Below, piece after piece: positions 25,630 to 34,028 of a stretch of DNA of 35,715 nucleotides. The notes under the pieces were generated by a model. It did not search any database. It saw nothing but the letters and a program-made list of their open reading frames with translations, and was not told where the DNA came from. This DNA is from Bog-159 sp049511415 (GTDB lineage: Bacteria > Acidobacteriota > Terriglobia > Bryobacterales > Bryobacteraceae). Every line of letters starts with the position of its first letter. The stretch's first letter is position 1. The stretch spans positions 1 to 35,715 of the forward strand of contig JBEKYC010000072.1 of NCBI GenBank assembly GCA_049511415.1, read 5' to 3'. Both the position numbers and the translations under genes were made by a program.

Positions 25630-25675
25630 CTTCAGCAAGTCTTCAGTAGCGCCCGCGGGTTTTCGTGGGTATAAC
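25630..25675 (+). promoter_or_regulatory. RND operon promoter: PmrA-box-like repeat plus -10
   Basis: CTTCAG (25630-25635), five bases, a second identical CTTCAG (25641-25646), then 23 bases and TATAAC (25670-25675). This mirrors the site that faces the response regulator gene. A start a few bases after 25675 would leave an untranslated leader of about 115 bases before the DUF190 start at GTG 25796. Confidence 0.5.
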
Positions 25676-25795
25676 CGTATGAGTAGCCAGCATCGGCGCC
25701 ATTATCGGCAGCATCAGTCTATTGAATCCATCGTATCACTTGACTATACCAATTGTTACAACGCGATTACAAAGAAATTTTCGCCGAAAGGAAGC

Positions 25796-26152
25796 GTGCC
25801 GAGGTTGCTCAAACCAGGACCAGCAAAGAAAATCACGATCCATCTCAATGAGGACACCATCGCCCGGCACGATTTCCTTTATAGCGAGATCTTCGCATTT
25901 CTGCGGGAGCGCGGTGTGGCGGGCGCTACGTTGATCCGGCCGGCGGCTGGGTTTGGTTCTCACCATCGCATGCACTCGGTGGAAGGGGGGCAGGCGGAGA
26001 GAGAGCACCTGCCGGTGCGGATCGAATTCATCGAAACGCAGGATGCCGCCGCAGCCCTTTTGCCGGCCCTCTGCGAGCTCATTACGGATGGACTGATTGA
26101 GGCACATGACACCATCGTCCTTAAATCCGTCGCGCGGGAAGAAGCCAGTTAG
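25796..26152 (+). CDS. DUF190 domain-containing protein
   Basis: A 118-residue small cytoplasmic protein of the DUF190 family, a ferredoxin-like fold related to PII/CutA-type proteins. Matches are KKITIHLNEDTIARHDFLYS, then FLRERGVAGATLIRPAAGFG, HHRMHS, LPVRIEFIET and the C-terminal HDTIVLKSV. GTG 25796 is preferred: the family starts about ten residues before the KITIH strand, and AAAGGA lies just upstream, although close. ATG 25679 would add 39 residues of unfolded-looking, His/Arg-rich sequence and would sit directly on the proposed transcription start. It is the first gene of the efflux operon and ends one base before the TolC-like gene. Its role with RND pumps is not known; a small-molecule or metal sensor is a guess from its fold. 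Confidence 0.8.
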   Translation: MPRLLKPGPAKKITIHLNEDTIARHDFLYSEIFAFLRERGVAGATLIRPAAGFGSHHRMHSVEGGQAEREHLPVRIEFIETQDAAAALLPALCELITDGLIEAHDTIVLKSVAREEAS

Positions 26153-26153
26153 C

Positions 26154-27446
26154 ATGCGCCACCGGCCTCTGCTGACGATTGCTCTGCTAGCCATGGGACC
26201 GGCGGCATGCCCGGCGGCGGCGCAAGTTCCGAAGAAGCTCACGCTGGACGCGGCCGAGCAGATGGCCATCCGCAATCATCCCCGCATCGCTTCCGCCACT
26301 TTGGTGGCACAGGCGGCGAAGTCGGCTGTGGCCGAGGCTCGGGCGCCGCTCTATCCGTTACTGGCGGCGAATTTCACCAGTGTGGGCGCGGAGCACAATT
26401 CCACTCTGGCGGCGGGCACCGTCCAGACATCGAGCCTGTACAGCCGGGTGGCCGCCGGCGTGACGCTCAGCCAACTGATCACCGATTTCGGACGCACCTC
26501 GAACCTGACGGCGGCAGCCAAACTGCGAGCCTCCGCGCAAGACCAGATCGCCGGCAATACCCGCGCGCGGATATTGATCGAGGTGGATCAGAATTATTAT
26601 CAGACGCTGGCCGCCGAAACGGTGCTCCGGGTGGCGGGGGCGGTGGTCGATAACCGGCGCCTGACACTGCGGCAAGTAAGGGCGCTGGCGCAAAGTTCAC
26701 TGAAATCGACGTTGGACGTTAGTTTTGCAGAGGTGGCCGTTTCCGAGGCGGAACTGGTGCTGGTGCGCGCGGAGAACGATGCCGAAGCCAGCCGTGACCG
26801 GCTGAGCGCGGCGTTGGGCGCATCGCAAGCGGAAGCTTTCGAACTGGCGGACGAGCCTTTGCCGGCGGCGCTCGATCCCAATCTGGAAGCGGTAGTGGCG
26901 CAGGCGTTGCAGCAACGCCCGGATCTGGCCGCGCTGCGCCTGGGCCGCGACGCGTCGCATCGATTGGCGCAGGCGGAGAAAGATTTGAGCCGGCCCACCG
27001 TCAGTCTGGTGGGTGTCGCCGGTGGACTTCCGGATGCCGATCCCCGGCTGCATTCCACTTATAGCGCGGCGGGAGTAAACGTAAATGTGCCGATTCTTAA
27101 CGGGAGCCTGTACGCCGCGCGGCGTAGCGAGGCGGAGTTGCGCGCGGCGGCAGCCGACAGGGACGTCGAGGATCTGGCCGTGCAGGTTGCCGCGCAGGTG
27201 CGGGTGGCCTGGCTGGAGAGCAACACCGCATTTCGCCGGTTGGACGTGACGGCGCGGCTGGTGGCGCAAGCCGAGCAGAGTTTACGGCTGGCGCAGACGC
27301 GCTACGACAACGGGCTGGGCAGCATCGTCGAGCTAAACCAGGCGCAATTGAGCCAGGTTTCCGCCGAGATCGCGGCCGCCGGCGCCAAATACGACTACCT
27401 GAACAGTCGTGCCGCACTGAACTTTGTAATGGGAGCCTTGCGATGA
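26154..27446 (+). CDS. TolC-family outer membrane efflux protein
   Basis: A 430-residue outer-membrane channel subunit. The signal peptide MRHRPLLTIALLAMGPAACP ends near AAAQ, followed by LTLDAAEQMAIRNHPRI, the standard opening of an OEP repeat. Long helical stretches and two OEP repeats follow, the second including RPDLAALRLGRDASHRLAQAE, and the tail has LAQTRYDNGLGSIVELNQAQ. The start ATG 26154 comes right after the DUF190 stop; an upstream ATG in the same frame lies inside the DUF190 gene. The 3' end overlaps the adaptor gene as ATGA. It should provide the exit duct of the tripartite pump. Confidence 0.92.
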   Translation: MRHRPLLTIALLAMGPAACPAAAQVPKKLTLDAAEQMAIRNHPRIASATLVAQAAKSAVAEARAPLYPLLAANFTSVGAEHNSTLAAGTVQTSSLYSRVAAGVTLSQLITDFGRTSNLTAAAKLRASAQDQIAGNTRARILIEVDQNYYQTLAAETVLRVAGAVVDNRRLTLRQVRALAQSSLKSTLDVSFAEVAVSEAELVLVRAENDAEASRDRLSAALGASQAEAFELADEPLPAALDPNLEAVVAQALQQRPDLAALRLGRDASHRLAQAEKDLSRPTVSLVGVAGGLPDADPRLHSTYSAAGVNVNVPILNGSLYAARRSEAELRAAAADRDVEDLAVQVAAQVRVAWLESNTAFRRLDVTARLVAQAEQSLRLAQTRYDNGLGSIVELNQAQLSQVSAEIAAAGAKYDYLNSRAALNFVMGALR

Positions 27447-28672
27447 GGATTGTCACCTCCGAAACGCGTCAAAAAGCGGTTTTAGTATGTGCCGCGATTC
27501 TTTGCTTTAGTTCCTGTGCCGGGACAAGCGCCGCGGATGCCGACGCCGCCAGCGCGGTCACTGTGCACCCGCTCGTTCCGGTGGCCAAGGCTGCGCGCGC
27601 GGACCTCGCCAGTGATGTGGTGCTCACCGCCGAATTCCAACCGTTCCAGCAAATCGACGTTATGGCGAAGGTGGCAGGGTATGTGGGGTCGATCAATGTC
27701 GATATTGGAGACCGGGTCCGCGAGGGGCGGGTACTGGCGACGCTGGAGATTCCCGAAATGGAGGACGATCTGGCGAAAGCGGCGGCGGCCATCGGCGAGG
27801 CGGACGCCGAAATAGCGGCCTTTGCGGACGAGTTGCACCGTGCCGAGGCGGCGCATGACCTCGCGCACCTGTCGTACGGGCGCATCTCGGACGTCCTGAA
27901 GCGCGAGCCCGGCCTGGTGCCGCAGCAGGAAGTGGATGAGGCGCGTTCGCGGGATCTGGTCGCGGAAGCGCAGGTTTCGGCGGCGAGATCCAATTGGCGA
28001 ACGGCCGAACAACGATCGCGCATGGCACGCGCCGAACAGACTCGTATGCAGACCCTTCACAACTACATGACCATCGCGGCGCCCTTCGACGGAGTGGTAA
28101 CCAAACGCTACGCGAATGCCGGTTCCATGATTCAAGCGGGCACCGCTTCGCAGACCCAGGCGATGCCGTTGGTGCAGCTATCGCAGAATAACCTGCTGCG
28201 ATTGATTCTGCCCGTGCCGGAATCCGCGGTGTCCCGAGTGCATGTCGGGGAGACGGTGGAGGTGCGCGTGTCTTCGCTGGGAAGAACTTTTCAGGGGCGG
28301 GTGGCGCGCTTCGCGGATGACATTCAGCCGTCCACCCGAACCATGGATACCGAAGTGGATGTTCCCAATCCGTCGCTGACGCTGATTCCCGGCATGTATG
28401 CGGAAGTGAATCTGCGCGTGGATGAGCATCGCGATGCGCTCTCGGTTCCGCTGGATGCGGTAGACCGGAACGGACCTGCGGCCCGCGTCTACACGGTCAC
28501 GCCGTCGGGCGAAATCCACATCGTGCCGGTGACGCTGGGCCTGGAGGATGACCGCCTGGTGGAGGTGCGATCCGGTCTGCGTGAGGGCGATGTGGTGGTG
28601 GTCGGCCGGCGCACCGGTTTGAAGGATAGACAACAGGTCGAAGTCAGACTTTTGGCCGCGCGGGTGCATTAA
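27443..28672 (+). CDS. RND efflux periplasmic adaptor subunit (membrane fusion protein)
   Basis: A 409-residue adaptor. The N-terminal signal VLVCAAILCFSSCAG has a possible lipobox cysteine. Next come the first half of a lipoyl domain (VMAKVAGYVGSINVDIGDRV, EGRVLATLEIPEME), a helical hairpin of about 80-90 residues with many Ala/Glu/Arg, the second lipoyl half (MTIAAPFDGVVTKRYANAGS), and the beta-barrel and membrane-proximal domains (VPESAVSRVHVGETVEVRV, IPGMYAEVNL). It links permease and outer membrane channel. GGAG lies seven bases before the ATG, which overlaps the upstream stop (ATGA). Confidence 0.94.
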   Translation: MRIVTSETRQKAVLVCAAILCFSSCAGTSAADADAASAVTVHPLVPVAKAARADLASDVVLTAEFQPFQQIDVMAKVAGYVGSINVDIGDRVREGRVLATLEIPEMEDDLAKAAAAIGEADAEIAAFADELHRAEAAHDLAHLSYGRISDVLKREPGLVPQQEVDEARSRDLVAEAQVSAARSNWRTAEQRSRMARAEQTRMQTLHNYMTIAAPFDGVVTKRYANAGSMIQAGTASQTQAMPLVQLSQNNLLRLILPVPESAVSRVHVGETVEVRVSSLGRTFQGRVARFADDIQPSTRTMDTEVDVPNPSLTLIPGMYAEVNLRVDEHRDALSVPLDAVDRNGPAARVYTVTPSGEIHIVPVTLGLEDDRLVEVRSGLREGDVVVVGRRTGLKDRQQVEVRLLAARVH

Positions 28673-28674
28673 CG

Positions 28675-31600
28675 ATGTCGCGGTTTGCTATTCGTACGCC
28701 ATACCTGATCGTGGTGGTCTGCCTCGTGATTGTCCTGATCGGGACGGTCAGCGTGACGCGCATGCCGGTGGACCTGTTTCCCACCATGAATATTCCGGTG
28801 GTTGCCGTGGCGACCTTCTATTCCGGCATGCCGCCGGAACAGGTCGAAGGCAACATCACCTATCACCTGGAGCGCTTCTTCACGCTGGCGAGCGGGATCG
28901 ATCATATGGAATCGCGGTCGCTCTCCGGCGTGAGCCTCATCAAAGTGTATTTCCAGCCCGGCACGAATGCAGACTCCGCGGTGACCACCATCGCCAGCCT
29001 GGCAATGGCGGAGATCAGTCACCTGCCGCCCGGTACGCTGCCTCCGTTCGTGCTGAAGATGGATGCTTCCAGTTTGCCTGTGTGCCTGGTGACTCTCAAG
29101 GGTGAAGATCTCAGCGAGACGCAATTGAAAGACCTGGCGCAGAACGTGGTGCGTAACCAATTGGCGGGAGTCGCGGGCGCGGCCGTGCCGCAGCCTTTCG
29201 GCGGCCGATGGCGCGAAATCATGCTCTATGCCGATCCATTCAAGCTCGAGGCGCGGCAGTTGAGCCCGATGGACGTGGTGCGCGCAATGAATGATTCGAA
29301 TCTGATTCTGCCGGCCGGCGATGTGCAGATCGGCAGATACGACTACAACATTTACGCCAACAGCCAGATCGACAAGGTGGACGATATCAACCGCGTGCCG
29401 ATTAAGCTCTCCGGCGAGAATCCGGTGCGGGTGTCGGATATCGGCGTGGCCAAGGACGCCTATGCGCTGCAATACAACGCCGTCCGCGTGGACGGGCAGC
29501 GTTCGGTCTATTTGCCCGTGCTCAAGCAAGGCGGAGATTCGAACACCATTGCGGTGGTCAACGGCGTGCGGGAGAAGCTCAAGGGATTGTTCGATGTTCC
29601 CGCCTCGCTGGTGAACCGGGTGGTCTTCGATCAATCCCAGTTCGTCAAGACCGCGATTCGCACGCTGCTCGACGAAGGGGGCATCGGCCTTCTGCTTACT
29701 TCGCTGATGATTCTTCTTTTTCTGGGCAGCATGCGGGCGACGGTGGCGGTTTTCTTTTCGATCCCGCTTTCGGCTCTGGCGGCGTGTATTGCTCTTCAAA
29801 TCGGCGGGAGTTCGATTAACACCATGGTTCTGGGCGGTCTGGCACTGGCGCTCTCGCGGCTGATCGACAACTCGGTGGTGGTGCTCGAGAATATTCACCG
29901 GCATCTGGAACACGGAGATCCGCCGGCAGTGGCCGCGGAGAAAGGCGGCCGTGAGGTGGCCCTGCCGGTGCTGGCATCCACGTTGACCCTGGTGGTGGTT
30001 TTCTTCCCGGTCACGCTGTTGTTTGGCGTCAGCAAATTCCTCTTCTCGTCGATGGCGCTGGCGGTCGTGCTGGCGTTATTCGCTTCCTATGTGGTGGCGA
30101 TGACGGTGGTGCCGCTCTTCTGTGCGCGCTTTATGCAGCCCCCGGCCCACGCAGCCGCGGGAGCCGGGTTAGGGCGACGATTCAACGCCGGGTTTAATCG
30201 CGGCTTCGAAAAGTTCGTCAATGTTTACGACCGGTTGGTCGCGATGGTATTGAAGCGGCCCGTGCATTGCCTGATGGCGCTGGCGCTTGGATTCGCGGCC
30301 AGCCTGCTGATTTTCCCGCGGCTCGAGCTTTCCTTATTTCCCCGCACCGATGCCGGACAATTTGTCATTAATGTGAAAGCTCCGTCGGGTACCAGGCTGG
30401 ACGAGACGGAAAAATACATCGCGCGGCTCGAGGAACTGTTGCGCCGTGTCATTCCGGAACGCGATTTATCGATGATCGTGTCGAACATCGGCGTGGACCC
30501 GGGCTTCTCCGCGATCTATACCTCGAACTCGGCGATGCATACCGCGTTCGTTCAGGTGGGCCTGAAACCGGGCCGCCGGATTGACAGCTATGAATACATG
30601 GCGCGCGTGAAGGAGCGCATGCGCGACGAACTGCCGGAGCTGGCGTCATATTTCTCGTCCGGCAGTCTCATCGACGCGGTGTTGAATCTGGGGTTGGCGG
30701 CGCCCATCGACGTGCAGGTGGGCGGCACGAACCTGAAGGCAAGCTATGCGGCCACGCTCGATCTGGCCCGGCAGATCCGGCAGATACGCGGCGTAGCGGA
30801 CACTTACATCCCACAAGATCTGGATTACCCGGCCCTCCGGCTGGAGGTCGATCGCACGCGCGCCGGCGAACTGGGACTGACCGAGAAGGAAGTGGTCCAA
30901 AACGTGATTACGGCGCTCACTTCGAACCAGATGGTAGCGCCGAATGTGTGGATCGATCCCAGGAACAACAACAACTATTTTTTGAACGTGCAATATCCCG
31001 AACACCAGATCCGAAACCTGCTGGACCTGCGCTCCATCCCGCTGCACGCCGCGGGGCTGAAGCATCCCACGCGGCTGGACATGGTCAGCCGCATTACGCA
31101 TTTCGAAGCTCCCACGGAAGTAGATCATTACCAGATCCGCCGCGTGCTGGATATCTATGTTCGTCCGCTGGGCGAGGATCTCGGGTCTATTGCGGGGCAG
31201 ATCGATCAATTGCTGGCGCGCGCCAAGCTGCCGGCCGGCGTGAACGTGACGGTGAGGGGGATGGTCGAAGGTATGCGCGCTTCGTTTAAGAGCTTCGCCA
31301 TCGGACTCACGCTTTCGGTAGTTTTGCTGTATCTGATTCTGGTCGCCCAGTTTCGCTCTTTCGTCGATCCGTTTATCATTCTCCTGGCCTTCCCGCCCGG
31401 ATTGACGGGCGTTTTACTCACCTTATGGCTAACCGGCACGACCCTGAATGTCATGTCGCTGATGGGTGTGGTGATGCTGGCGGGAATCACCATGTCGGAC
31501 AGCATTTTGATCGTAGAGTTCGCGCACCATCTGCGCCGGGAAGGGATGTCCACTCTGGCGGCTGTCGCCACCGCGAGCCGCGTGCGGCTGCGCCCCATCC

Positions 31601-31788
31601 TGATGACGTCGCTGGCCACGATCATCGGCCTGCTGCCCATGGCGTTGAAGCTCGGAGAAGGCAGTGAATCGTATGCGCCATTGGCCCGCGCTCTGATTGG
31701 CGGACTGGCAGTCTCGATGTTGTTTACGGTTTTTTCGGTGCCGGCGGGATTCAGCCTCGCCTACGCGAAGCGGGCCGGCAATGCATGA
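28675..31788 (+). CDS. RND family efflux permease (HAE type)
   Basis: A 1037-residue inner-membrane pump of the AcrB superfamily, of standard length, with 12 predicted helices and two large periplasmic loops. It opens FAIRTPYLIVVVCLVIVLIG, then MPVDLFPTMNIPVV, typical of HAE-type pumps. In helix 4 the proton-relay pair, Asp-Asp in AcrB, is D398-N399 (SRLIDNSVVVLEN), and the helix-10 lysine position reads Asp (D942 in MSDSILIVEF). DN is common in this group, so the pump is not necessarily inactive. The metal-binding methionine pattern of CusA is not evident, so drugs, solvents or other organics are likelier substrates than copper. It follows the adaptor by two bases and ends the operon. Confidence 0.95.
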   Translation: MSRFAIRTPYLIVVVCLVIVLIGTVSVTRMPVDLFPTMNIPVVAVATFYSGMPPEQVEGNITYHLERFFTLASGIDHMESRSLSGVSLIKVYFQPGTNADSAVTTIASLAMAEISHLPPGTLPPFVLKMDASSLPVCLVTLKGEDLSETQLKDLAQNVVRNQLAGVAGAAVPQPFGGRWREIMLYADPFKLEARQLSPMDVVRAMNDSNLILPAGDVQIGRYDYNIYANSQIDKVDDINRVPIKLSGENPVRVSDIGVAKDAYALQYNAVRVDGQRSVYLPVLKQGGDSNTIAVVNGVREKLKGLFDVPASLVNRVVFDQSQFVKTAIRTLLDEGGIGLLLTSLMILLFLGSMRATVAVFFSIPLSALAACIALQIGGSSINTMVLGGLALALSRLIDNSVVVLENIHRHLEHGDPPAVAAEKGGREVALPVLASTLTLVVVFFPVTLLFGVSKFLFSSMALAVVLALFASYVVAMTVVPLFCARFMQPPAHAAAGAGLGRRFNAGFNRGFEKFVNVYDRLVAMVLKRPVHCLMALALGFAASLLIFPRLELSLFPRTDAGQFVINVKAPSGTRLDETEKYIARLEELLRRVIPERDLSMIVSNIGVDPGFSAIYTSNSAMHTAFVQVGLKPGRRIDSYEYMARVKERMRDELPELASYFSSGSLIDAVLNLGLAAPIDVQVGGTNLKASYAATLDLARQIRQIRGVADTYIPQDLDYPALRLEVDRTRAGELGLTEKEVVQNVITALTSNQMVAPNVWIDPRNNNNYFLNVQYPEHQIRNLLDLRSIPLHAAGLKHPTRLDMVSRITHFEAPTEVDHYQIRRVLDIYVRPLGEDLGSIAGQIDQLLARAKLPAGVNVTVRGMVEGMRASFKSFAIGLTLSVVLLYLILVAQFRSFVDPFIILLAFPPGLTGVLLTLWLTGTTLNVMSLMGVVMLAGITMSDSILIVEFAHHLRREGMSTLAAVATASRVRLRPILMTSLATIIGLLPMALKLGEGSESYAPLARALIGGLAVSMLFTVFSVPAGFSLAYAKRAGNA

Positions 31789-31826
31789 GGACTTGCCTGC
31801 CTAAGACCGTGTCATGCTGCTGATCG

Positions 31827-32957
31827 CTAAGATCCCGGCGGCGCGAATACGATGTTCAATAATTGCAGGTCCTGGGCCAGGAAGCCGGTATCCTGCACGT
31901 ACGTGATGAACTGGGTTTGCCCATTGCCCTGCGCGAATTCCGGATGTGCGAGGGCGGCGTAATCGGCATTGTTTTCGTAGCCCGGCAACCCGGTGTAGAA
32001 CTGTGTGGCGGCCGACCAAGGCCCCCAGGGAGTATACGAGACGTTGTAATACAGATTGTTGTTGAATACGCCGCTATAGATGGCGACGTACATCCCGAGA
32101 AAGTTATCGTAAAAAACCGAACTGCCCGCGGCCCCACCATTAAAAACGGTCACCGCGTTCGCGGCGCTCGAACTCCACGTGGCGCCTCCGGCGTAATAAG
32201 TCCAGGCGCCGGCGGTGGTCGCGCTGGCCAGCGGGACCTGCGCGATTTGAGTGTTCTCCGCGAGAAACGCGCCCTGGTTTCCGTAGGTATACAAAGTCTC
32301 GCCGTTAGTCACCCATCCGGAAGTGAAGCCGACGTCGGTGCCCTGCCACATCAGAGTCGGATAGGGCGTCCCAGGACTCATCACCGGCCGCGTGATCTTG
32401 CCATTCTGCCAGACTGCGATGCCTTCGCCGATGGAAACCCAGCCGGAGTACGTCGGCGAGCGCCAGATCTCGCCATAGAGGATCAACGACCGGTTGCGGG
32501 CGGGGTCGGGGACCAGCGGACCCGGCCAAATCGCGAATTCAGCGCCGCAGGGCTGCACCTGGCAATTCGTGCCACTCCCGGCATGTTCCTGGTTGTATTG
32601 GAGCTCCCATGGAAGGAAAGGAAAAAAGGTGGTGGGATAGCCGCTGGAATCCACGTAATTCCCGTTCAAGGTGATGCCGTTGGTGGCGTCCAGATTGGTC
32701 GCCCAGGAAAGCGAGTTGGAAAAGAAGTTCTCGTGCGAAGCGTTGTAAACCGTCAGCGCCGTATCGTTGAAAAGCCACATGGAAACGTTTCCCATCAGGG
32801 CGCTGTAGGTGCCATCGCGGCCCTGCACCACGGGGTCTTGCGTGACCGTCCCCATGGGTGTGACGGATTGAATGGAGGGTATGGGTGGAGGCCCGCTTTG
32901 CGCCTGCAGGCAACCGCAAAACGATATGAGACAAAACGCTGCGACGTCGGTTTTCAT
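31827..32957 (-). CDS. Exported DUF4185-like beta-propeller protein
   Basis: A 376-residue exported protein. The signal sequence MKTDVAAFCLISFCGCLQAQ is followed by IPSIQSVTPMGTVTQDPVVQ, then GRDGTYSALMGNVSMWLFND. That opening and the many Trp/Tyr/Gly-rich strands (ILYGEIWRSPTYSGW, PTLMWQGTDVGFTSGW, YDNFLGMYVAIYSG, SYTPWGPWSAATQFYTG) resemble the DUF4185 five-bladed propeller family, which shares its fold with glycoside hydrolases and sialidases. No catalytic residues can be named. No good ribosome binding site precedes ATG 32957. It is divergent from the DUF5996 gene and convergent with the RND permease gene (38-bp gap). Confidence 0.65.
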   Translation of the reverse strand: MKTDVAAFCLISFCGCLQAQSGPPPIPSIQSVTPMGTVTQDPVVQGRDGTYSALMGNVSMWLFNDTALTVYNASHENFFSNSLSWATNLDATNGITLNGNYVDSSGYPTTFFPFLPWELQYNQEHAGSGTNCQVQPCGAEFAIWPGPLVPDPARNRSLILYGEIWRSPTYSGWVSIGEGIAVWQNGKITRPVMSPGTPYPTLMWQGTDVGFTSGWVTNGETLYTYGNQGAFLAENTQIAQVPLASATTAGAWTYYAGGATWSSSAANAVTVFNGGAAGSSVFYDNFLGMYVAIYSGVFNNNLYYNVSYTPWGPWSAATQFYTGLPGYENNADYAALAHPEFAQGNGQTQFITYVQDTGFLAQDLQLLNIVFAPPGS

Positions 32958-33088
32958 AAGGGGATGCGAATCAGTTTATCACAGCCGGTGGATCGACGGC
33001 TGCAGACTTGACCCGTTAGCCCGATGGAAGTAGCCTGGGTATCGAGGGCGCCGATCGAGCGCCGGCGGCGACGAGGAGGAACCAGGGA

Positions 33089-34027
33089 ATGCAATCGTTT
33101 GATTCGCGCGACGAAGCTTGGCCGAGTCTCGCTCTGGAGTCCTGGAGCGACACTTGCAAGACTCTGCATATGTGGTTGCAGATCGCCGGCAAAATCCGCC
33201 TTGCCCAAGGTCCCTGGATCAACCACTCCTGGAACGTCACATTGTATGTAACTGGCAAAGGGCTGACCACCTCGCCGATTCCCTATGGCGTCCGTACGTT
33301 TCAGATCGAGTTCGATTTCCTGCATCATAATCTGGCGATCGAGAGCTGCGACGGACGCACCGGTGGTCTTCCGCTCCAGCCGCAATCCGTGGCAGCGTTC
33401 TACCATCGGCTGATGGAGGAGATGGGACGGCTCGACCTGAACGTCACCATCCACAAAAAGCCCAACGAAATTCCGGACCCAATCCGATTCGATCAGGACG
33501 AGACTCACAGAACCTACGACCGGGACCACGCGAATCGGTTCTGGCGCATCCTCGTGCAGGCCGATCGGATGATGCGGGAGTTTCGCGGGCGGTTCATCGG
33601 TAAGTGCAGCCCCGTGCACTTTTTCTGGGGCGGGCTGGATCTGGCTGTCACGCGGTTCTCCGGGCGCCTTGCTCCCCCACATCCTGGCGGCATACCCAAC
33701 TTACCCGATTCGGTTACCCGCGAGGCCTACTCGCACGAAGTCAGCAGCTGCGGGTTTTGGCCCGGCGGCGGCGCGATCGCGTACCCTGCTTTCTATTCCT
33801 ATGCTTATCCGGAGCCGCCTGGATTCGCCGCGCACTTAATCAAGCCGGCAGCCGCGTTCTACAGCGCGGATGCGCGCGAGTTCATTCTGCCGTACGAAAC
33901 CGTGCGGCAATCGGAGTGCCCGGATCAAATGCTGCTCGAGTTTCTCCAGGCGTCTTATGATGCCGCGGCCAATTTGTCGAGCTGGGATCGACAATCGCTG
34001 GAACGCGACTACGATCCGAACGGTTGA
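33089..34027 (+). CDS. DUF5996 family protein
   Basis: A 312-residue soluble protein without signal peptide or membrane helices. Family-typical segments are WPSLALESWSDTCKTLHMWL, then QIAGKIRLAQGPWINHSWNV, GVRTFQIEFDFLHHNLAIES, FHFFWGGLDLAVTRFSGR (with F from PVHFFWG) and EVSSCGFWPGGG. The function of the family is unknown. GAGGAGG (33072-33078) precedes the ATG at a good distance. Only one base separates its stop from the stop of the convergent ThuA gene. Confidence 0.88.
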   Translation: MQSFDSRDEAWPSLALESWSDTCKTLHMWLQIAGKIRLAQGPWINHSWNVTLYVTGKGLTTSPIPYGVRTFQIEFDFLHHNLAIESCDGRTGGLPLQPQSVAAFYHRLMEEMGRLDLNVTIHKKPNEIPDPIRFDQDETHRTYDRDHANRFWRILVQADRMMREFRGRFIGKCSPVHFFWGGLDLAVTRFSGRLAPPHPGGIPNLPDSVTREAYSHEVSSCGFWPGGGAIAYPAFYSYAYPEPPGFAAHLIKPAAAFYSADAREFILPYETVRQSECPDQMLLEFLQASYDAAANLSSWDRQSLERDYDPNG

Positions 34028-34028
34028 G

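Noticed and set aside
28669..29913. 414-codon minus-strand open frame inside the RND permease gene
   Set aside because: Shadow of the AcrB-type gene; the predicted protein is His/Arg/Gln-rich and unlike any exported or soluble family.
28675..31788. Copper/silver (CusA-type) pump
   Set aside because: The regulator and kinase look Cus-like, but the permease has HAE-type openings and no evident methionine relay, so a metal assignment is not supported.
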